A DNA stretch of 64,000 bases, taken from Boswellia sacra. Lineage: Eukaryota > Streptophyta > Magnoliopsida > Sapindales > Burseraceae. Every line of letters starts with the position of its first letter. The stretch's first letter is position 1. The notes beneath the pieces are model-generated. The model did not search any database, was not told the DNA's origin, and saw nothing but the letters and a program-made list of their open reading frames with translations. Both the position numbers and the translations under genes were made by a program. Shown here one piece after another: positions 57,658 through 64,000 of this stretch. The stretch covers positions 372,001 to 436,000 of the forward strand of contig SNVD02010124.1 in assembly GCA_013180625.2 (NCBI GenBank). Reading direction: 5' to 3'.

Positions 57658-58206
57658 GGCTAAGGCCTCCTATGCTCTTCAACTTGACAGAAAGCTTTTT
57701 ATTTAAAAAATGATCAAATTTTCTCAAGATAGATTAAAAATTGGCAATAGAAAATGCAAATAAGCTTAAAATTTTACACTATTTTTTAGTAAAAAAAGTG
57801 CTCAACAAAAACATCACAACATAAAATAGAAATGGCTCTTAACATGATAGAAAATATCAAAACAATTGCTTTTATTTTATTTTTAGATTAACAAAATAAA
57901 ATTATTTTGGAATCATGATTGTCAGTCACTTAAAATACTTAACGCATACAACATGATGAGTGGAGAAATACTTATATTTACACTATTTATATACACATAT
58001 AAAAAAAATTTGTTAAAGTCATTTTTCTTTTTATGTCACTTAAAATTTATTTAAGACACTATATTTATTATATATATATATATATATATCCAACAATATT
58101 TTGTATGATTTGTAACATGAATCTACCCTAAGTTCAATTTTCATTTTCCTAAGTTTCATGTCCAAATTTCTTTGAAATATAGTTCAGTCCGTGTGACAAG
58201 TAAAAA
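57658..58206. other. AT-rich intergenic stretch
   Basis: No gene, RNA or element end was recognised; a short (AT)n lies near 58069-58090. Confidence 0.5.
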
Positions 58207-58534
58207 TCAAAAGGATAAAAGTACTACTCTGACTGCAAAGAAGAAATGAGGGGTGAAGTCCCTAAGATTTCCGATGGCCTTGTCATAAAGCTTGAGGGGT
58301 TCGCCGTAAGTTGCTCGAGCAGCCAACCCAGTTGGACTGAGTCGTTGAATGGTGCCGTTTTGGTCTGGGTAGGTTCCTCGCTCATATTTCATGTTAATTA
58401 TCGTCTTTCTTTGGACTGAAACTGGAAAAGTTGAAAGATAATTCACTTGTGAATGAGATTGTTAGAGACAAAAATACGGTGATGACCAAGAAATTGACAA
58501 GAAGAGGCCTGTTGGTGTTGGAGCTCATACCCAT
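58207..58534 (-). pseudogene. L-type lectin receptor kinase, N-terminal fragment
   Basis: The ATG at 58534 begins MGMSSNTNRPLLVNFLVITV with a hydrophobic signal-peptide core, then SLTISFTSELSFNFSSFSP. That is a signal peptide plus the first strand of a legume-lectin domain. A frameshift near 58395 follows. The other frame then gives INMKYERGTYPDQNGTIQRL and YGEPLKLYDKAIGNLRDFTP, and similarity ends at HFFFAV (about 58225). The rest of the lectin domain, the membrane segment and the kinase are missing downstream. Intact proteins of this family are plasma-membrane receptors of immunity and development. This is a truncated relic or a fragment moved by duplication. Confidence 0.75.
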
Positions 58535-59839
58535 TTTTGGATGGTTTCGAAAAATTTCAGATGGTCATCTAATTAAAAGTTAAATTGCTTCGGCATTCTT
58601 CGTTTACTTTGTGAACGAAGCTACTGATAATCTGGTGCAACATCACCCAAAACATTTAAAATATACATATACATACACGCATACAAATATATATGTATGT
58701 GAAAATGGAAATAAATAAATAGATAATAGCAAAGTTAGGGGTGTTGTGGAAAGCAGAGCCAAAAGAAGTAAGGTAACAAAACCATAACGTTGAAAATGAA
58801 GAGAATCGAAGTATGGAGGGACAAGGACAGTGCAGTTTTATCTCTTTCATATCATAGCATTCGGCTGCCTTTGATTTCCGCCCTTTCTGTACAAAAAGGC
58901 TTGTATTTATAGCCAAACACCGCCCTTTTCATCCTGCAGGAATTAAACAAATGAACAAATTCTTGTCGCTCAAATATTTCTCCACGCACCGAGTGACATG
59001 AAGCAAATAATAGTGTAAGGCAAGTGGCAAAGTGGGAGGTAGCCATATACATAGCACACTCCGCTTTTGGATACCTAACACTTTCAGATAATTATATTTT
59101 ACCTCTCTAAGGAAAAATCCAATGGGATAAAAACCTTCGAAATGAAATACAATTGGATGATGAATTGAGAGACGGTGTTGGATGTGGTTAAACTGTCTTC
59201 TTAAAAACTTTGTCAGGAAAACCAATGGGATAAATTAAACATGATTGAAAGGAAAAAAGAGTATGGTGCACATGCCTGGTTGAAAGGAAAAGGAGTATAG
59301 TACACATGTGTCTAAGATGTACTTCTCCTAATAAATAATTCTCTAATAGGTACTCTCCCTCATAGTGGTAGAAATAGACTGTGCTTGATCTACTAGCGAC
59401 TTTCATGTAAAAATTAGTATTTGATATACTGCATTAGTATGCAATTACAATTTAAAAAAAATGAATGTCAAGTTCAAAGATTGACAAGTGCTAAATGTAA
59501 TCGCATCATTACAAGTGTATACGATTTATCAATTTTTAGGTCTTCATATATAGAAAACTTTGTATCCCAAGTCAAATTTTGTTACAGGAGACAAGTCAAA
59601 CTCTATATAAAGTAACCTTATTTTCTCAATTTTATCAAATAAGTCAACTCAACCAAAATTTTATGTTTTTCAATCGAGTCACGTTATTAACAATGGATTA
59701 TCCCTCGTTTCCACATCTCAATCAAGGATATTGATCTCCTCAAGAGCTTTAACCTTTTTGTCTCTACTGGAAGTAGTGTTGACTGGGAAACAAAAAGAGA
59801 AAGAGAAAGAGAAAAAGAAAATGAAAATATTTGGTGTTG
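58535..59839. other. Intergenic stretch upstream of the lectin-kinase fragment
   Basis: No gene was recognised. It may contain the old promoter of the lectin-kinase fragment (minus strand). A short imperfect duplication (TTGAAAGGAAAA..GTAT) occurs twice at about 59246-59300. The run AAAGAGAAAGAGAAAGAGAA (about 59790-59820) is a simple GA-rich repeat just before the LINE. Confidence 0.45.
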
Positions 59840-62484
59840 TTGTAGGAAGAAAGAAGCGAGGCAAGAGAGGGTACCATCTTTTGGGCTTCGGTATACTTGG
59901 CATAATGGGCAGCAGGGAGACGGTACTATTCTTAGAACTCTTGATTGGAGTTTTGGTAGTGCTTTATGGTTCTTGACTTGGCCAAACACAACTTCTGAAG
60001 TTCTTTCACGAGATGCTTTTGATCACAGTGCTTTGGTCATCAGGTTTGGAGATCAACGTAGGCAGACCTCCAGTCCCTTTGAATTTTTAAACTTTTGGGC
60101 TGACCGAGAGGATTTCTTGGAGATTGTTCAGAGAGTATGGTCTATGCCTATAGATGGGGATCTTATGTTTCGAGTCACACAGAAATTGGGTTTGTTGAAA
60201 CGTGAGTTTAAGACTTTGCATGCCAAGTCTTCTAGTCACATCTCTGGTAGGGTCATTGAGGTTAGGGCTTAGTGGACGCAGCTCAGGCTGCTCTGGATGA
60301 GAGCCCTTATTCCCCAGATTGTATTTTGGCTGAGAGGGATTTTGCTAAGCACTATTCTCAATTGTGCAGGGACGAGGAGGCTTTCTTTCGGCAACAGTCA
60401 AAGATCCAATGGCTCTTTTTGGGGGATCAGAATACCAAGTTCTTTCACAAGTCTCTGATCCATAGACAGGTCAGGAATCGAATTCATCAACTTGAGGATG
60501 AGGATAGTACTATCGTTACAGATCGAGGTGACTTAGGTCATTTGACTGTAAGGTATTTTCAGAAATTGCTTACAGCTTCTTCTCGACTTTCTATTGTAGA
60601 TGCTTCTCGGTTTTTCTCTGGAAGAGTTTCTGAGGAGATGCTGCCTTCTTTGGTGTGCCCTTTTACTAATGATGAGATCAGGTCAGCTTTATTCTTGATT
60701 TCCGATGATAAAGCTCCAGGGCCAGATGGGTACACCTCTCTATTTTTTAAGAGGGCTTGGGACATTATTAGTGTCGAGTTTAAGGCTGCTGTGCGCTACT
60801 TCTTTGCGACTTGCCGGATGCCGAAGTGTGTTAATGCAACTAGGGTTGCCTTGGTCCCCAAGGTTGAGACTTTGAGGACTATGAGTGATTTTCGATCAGT
60901 CTTTTGCTGTAATGTACTCTACAAGTGCATCTCCAAAGTGATTGTGAATAGGTTTAAACCAGTTTTACCTGATGTAATTGGGAGTTCACAGTCTGCTTTT
61001 GTCCCAGGTTGGAGGATCTCTGATGCCATCCTATTGACTCAAAAGCTCATGCATAATTACCATCTTGGGTGCTCGCCTCCCCGGTGTGCTTTAAAGGTGG
61101 ATATTCGCAAAGCTTTTGATACTGTTAGTTAGGATTTCATTCTTTTGGGGTTAAGGACGATCGACATTCTGGAGTGTATGGTTCGATGGATCGCAACGTG
61201 CATGTCTTCTGCACATTTCTCTATTGCTTTAAATGGAGAGTTTCATGGTTTTTTTCCCGCCTCCAGAGGAGTTCGACAGGGTTATCCGTTGTCACCATAC
61301 CTTTTTGTGTTGGCAATGGAGGGTTCGAATGGTATTCTTCAGGAGGCTTCTTAGAGGCCTGGTTTCTGATATCATTGGAGATGTCAGCAGGTCTCTCTCA
61401 CTCATTTTTGTTTTGTAGATGATCTGATAGTTTTTTGTAGGGCAGATGCGGGCTCTGTTAGTGTAGTTCGTAATGCTTTGTAGGAGTTTACAGAGTTCTC
61501 TGGTTTAGTGACGAATTCTGCCAAGAGTCATGTATTCTTTTCTGGAGTCAATGATGAGGACCGAACTGTGTTGCAGGCCATCTTGGGTTTTCAGGTGGGG
61601 AGTCTGCCAGTTAGATATTTGGGAGTGCCTCTGATTAGTACCAGATTGCACCCTTCAGATTGTACTCCATTGATAGAACGGATTTTATCGAGGGTCAGGT
61701 TATGGACATATGCTATGTTGACTTATGCTGGCCGTCTTCAGTTAATCAAGTCCATACTTTTTTCCATACAGGTCTATTGGTCATCCATATTCATATTGCC
61801 GGCAACTGTGGTGCGGAAGATTGAGGGTATTCTGGCTGCTTTCTTGTGGAGAGGGACCTTTTTGTCTCGTTCTGGGGCCAAAGTAGCTTGGGATTCGATT
61901 TGCTATCCGTTAAAGGAATGAGGATTAGGAATTAAGCGAGTGAAGGAATGGAATCAGGCTACTATTCTAAAGCATGTTTGGAGACTTCTTTCTGATAAGT
62001 CCTCCACATGGTCTTCTTGGGTTCATAAAGTACTCCTTCGGGGCCGCTCGTTTTGGCAGGTTCGAATTACTTCTGGAGCCTCCTGGTCTTGGAGGAAGAT
62101 TTTGCACAGTCGAGATTGGTGTAGCGGTAAATTTGTCTCTCGTATTGGAGATGGTCGTGACACCTCACTTTGGCAGGATTACTGGTTGCCACAGGGGCGT
62201 CTTTGTGATTTGTTTTCTTTCAAGAATCTTTCATCTACAGGTCTTCCCTCAGATGCCAAGGTCTCCGCTATTATTCAGGATGGGGATTGGACTTTTCCTG
62301 ATGATGGATCGGCCCTTGAACGAATTTGGGACTCTATCAGCTTTTGACCTATGATGGGGGCTCCTGATCGTATTGCTTGGAAGGGCCACATCTCTGGAGT
62401 TTTCTCCATTGTCTCAGCATGGGAGTTTTTATGGAGTAGACGAGCCGTGAATTCATTTCATCATCTTCTTTGGTTCCCTGTGTT
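59840..62484 (+). mobile_element. L1-type LINE relic, both ends missing
   Basis: Contains the end of an endonuclease region, the reverse transcriptase and the start of the zf-RVT domain of a plant L1-like element. The 5' part (ORF1 and most of the endonuclease) is absent, as usual for LINEs. At the 3' end it stops mid-domain at LLWFP (62484), where a new LTR begins, so its poly(A) tail is not visible. Confidence 0.88.
59930..62484 (+). pseudogene. LINE ORF2: endonuclease tail, reverse transcriptase, zf-RVT
   Basis: It starts with the endonuclease tail (TTSEVLSRDAFDHSALVIRF, about 59985) and an RT lead-in (DEEAFFRQQSKIQWLFLGDQ, about 60375). The RT core is SDDKAPGPDGYTSLFFKRAW (about 60703-60762), FCCNVLYKCISKVI, SQSAFVPGWRISDAILLTQK (about 60985), and ALKVDIRKAFDTVS with a stop where WDF is expected (61130-61132). 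ASRGVRQGYPLSPYLFVLAME (in part, about 61260-61318) and the catalytic FVDDLIVF near 61411 complete it. Further stops: 61352-61354, after NAL (about 61480), 61919-61921 and 62345-62347. The tail has ILAAFLWRGT, GLGIKRVKEWNQA, the DTSLWQDYWLP block and RIAWKGHISG of zf-RVT. The encoded enzyme would prime reverse transcription at nicked chromosomal DNA. Confidence 0.9.
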
Positions 62485-62735
62485 AGCCCTAAGGCTACAT
62501 GATAATTTTGATGATAACAATACATATTGATTCATTATGATTTACTAACATATTTATTTATGTGTAAGAGTAATATCATTGAAATAATTATAAAATTAAT
62601 AAGAGGCTTATTAAAATGAAGTGTTGAAGCTAAGGAGAAGACTACATGTTAGAGGCACAAAAGTTTAAGAACAAGGTTTGATTTAAGGAATGTGACACAT
62701 GAGTAATGTTCAATCAATTGGTCGTATATTTCTCT

Positions 62736-63420
62736 ACAGATGTCCAAATTATATGATTCTTAAGCCTTTGGAAAGCTTGCTCAATTTATAACATTTCATA
62801 TGTTTTAAAGAAATTTAAATTTCAAGTGTAAGGTTATCCAAATAATCATGAAAGTTGAAAGACAAATAGAAGCAGCTGACATGAGCACCGAATACTCTTT
62901 TGAACATATCATGAGCTAGAGAATTCAAAATGACTTGATTCTTATGGCATTGGAAAGAGGACATAATGAGACACATTTCATATGTTTTGAAGAAATTCAA
63001 ATTTCAAATGGAAGGCCGACATAATTGACATGCAATTCGGTGGACTGACACAGAGAAGAAAAATCAACTTATTTGAGCACTGAATGATGTTTTGTCCATA
63101 TCTTGAGTTAGAGATATCCAAATGCTTTGATTCTTAATTTTTTGGAAATATTATTCAAATATGCAAATATTTTATGTTTTGAAGAAATTATAATTTCAAA
63201 TGGAAGGCTGAAAGAATTATCATTCAATTTCGTAGACTGACACATAGAAGAAAAATCAAGTCACATGAGCACCGAATGGTCTTTTGGCCATATCTTGAGC
63301 TACAGATATCCAAATGACTCGGTTCTTGATGTGTTGGAAAGCTTATTCAAATGTGCAGATATTTTATGTTTTGTATATTTTCAAATTTCAAACGAAATAT
63401 TGACAAAAGTACCAGAAAAT
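62736..63420 (+). repeat. About 190 bp tandem repeat, 3-4 copies, in the terminal LTR
   Basis: Copies start near 62736, 62918, 63110 and 63302 with AGAGATATCCAAATG-like sequence. Each contains a TTTCATATGTTTTGAAGAAA-like block and GAGCACCGAATG. The last copy is partial. Confidence 0.88.
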
Positions 63421-63712
63421 ATTACGGTTTTTATGGTGGGTAGAAACTTTGGAGTTGGTGTCTTCACTTGACTACGTTCATCCCATTTGCCTATAAAAGG
63501 AGCCCTTCTCCCATGCATTCAAGAAGAGCAAGAGAAGCATTTTATCAAGCAAAAAAAACAAGAGAAATATCAAGTCTAGAGAGCTTTTATATTCTTTATC
63601 TACTCTTTGAAGAGAGTTATACTTTTGTTGTAAAAATTTACTTTGTTCTTGTATTGTGGTGAGAGTGAGATATTCTTGTAAAGAATAAAAGTTATCCTTG
63701 AGGGAACTCTTT

Positions 63713-63875
63713 CCTTGGTGAGGTTGTTCATCAAGAAGAACTCTTGGTGTGGTGTTATCAAGAGTTGAAGGAAGTTGCCTTGGTGAAGTTGTTCATCAAG
63801 AAGAACTCTTGGTGTGGTGTTATCAAGAGTTGGAAGAAAAAGTCTTGGTGAGGTTGTTCATCAAGCAAGTTGTAA
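63713..63875 (+). repeat. 65 bp tandem repeat, 2.5 copies, after the LTR promoter
   Basis: CTTGGTGAGGTTGTTCATCA starts near 63714, 63779 and 63844; each full copy contains AACTCTTGGTGTGGTGTTAT. Downstream of the TATA-like box, so probably transcribed as leader. Confidence 0.9.
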
Positions 63876-64000
63876 AGATTTCTACAACTTAGTGGAAACC
63901 CTAGCTTGTGGAGCTAGGAGCCCGTGGACGTAGGCAAGGTTTCCCGAACTACATCAAGTTTGCACTCTCTCTATCCCTATCCTCTTTACATTTACTTGCA

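Larger units (their letters stand above)
62485..64000 (+). mobile_element. 5' part of a long LTR (copia SIRE/Maximus-like), runs off the window
   Basis: It starts TGTTAGCCCTAAGGC directly inside the LINE; the preceding five bases TTCCC are the expected TSD. It carries a 190 bp tandem repeat (62736-63420) and a likely promoter CCTATAAAAGGAGCCC (about 63491). A 65 bp tandem repeat follows (63713-63875), then GAGCCCGTGGACGTAGGC near the window end, a word common in the R/U5 part of large copia LTRs. The LTR exceeds 1.5 kb and its end is not in the window. The SIRE-like assignment is inference. Confidence 0.7.

Noticed and set aside
58656..59225. Overlapping minus-strand frames of 66-98 codons upstream of the lectin-kinase fragment
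   Set aside because: They overlap each other, lack any motif and look like chance open frames.
59687..59989. 100-codon minus-strand frame at the LINE start
   Set aside because: It lies opposite the GA-rich run and the LINE endonuclease tail, which explain the open frame.

Overview
The window is a 64 kb piece of an AT-rich dicot nuclear genome. The supports are a spliced plant poly(ADP-ribose) glycohydrolase gene, a TIR-NBS-LRR (TNL) resistance-gene relic (TNLs are absent from grasses), a laccase relic, an L-type lectin receptor kinase fragment, a PATRONUS-like securin gene and plant-type transposons. There are no bacterial features. All calls come from reading the sequence; no database search was run, and no species is named.

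Layout. 1-4595: right-hand part of a decayed hAT transposon, with a 670 bp non-autonomous hAT element inside it. 4596-13339: a Ty3/gypsy element split by that hAT and by a complete, fairly young Ty1/copia element (5674-10280). The gypsy 3' LTR abuts a laccase exon, so 13340-15229 is a laccase pseudogene. 16207-22088 (minus): PARG, 11 exons, open from start to stop for 558 codons; it is the one gene here that looks fully intact. 22.2-23.3 kb and 31.2-32.3 kb: two related decayed fragments of an unidentified gene. Between them lies about 6.5 kb of long, non-coding, LTR-like sequence carrying a 2.5 kb solo LTR (TSD CGCAG) and two families of tandem repeats.

34.7-48.5 kb (minus): a TNL pseudogene split in its NB-ARC domain by a copia element (36049-46691, TSD CCAAG), itself split by a 4.37 kb solo LTR (TSD CCATA). 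48.8-50.4 kb: a Mutator-type MITE with a perfect 9 bp TSD and a second MITE-like element. 50.9-52.95 kb (plus): a PATRONUS-like gene with two destruction boxes separated by an in-frame stop. 54.7-55.7 kb: copia gag relic. 58.2-58.5 kb: N-terminal fragment of an L-type lectin receptor kinase. 59.8-62.5 kb: L1-type LINE relic, cut at its 3' end by a new LTR (62485 to beyond the window) with internal tandem repeats.

The main story is nested decay. Resistance, laccase and lectin-kinase genes have been broken, while PARG next to them has kept its frame, splice sites and catalytic signature. Most unusual: tRNA-like (box A/box B) modules in the hAT family, three very long solo LTRs, a dimeric tandem repeat, a 147 bp repeat in the leader of the PATRONUS-like gene, and the stop between its two D-boxes. 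No defence island, CRISPR array or other clearly new multi-gene system was seen.
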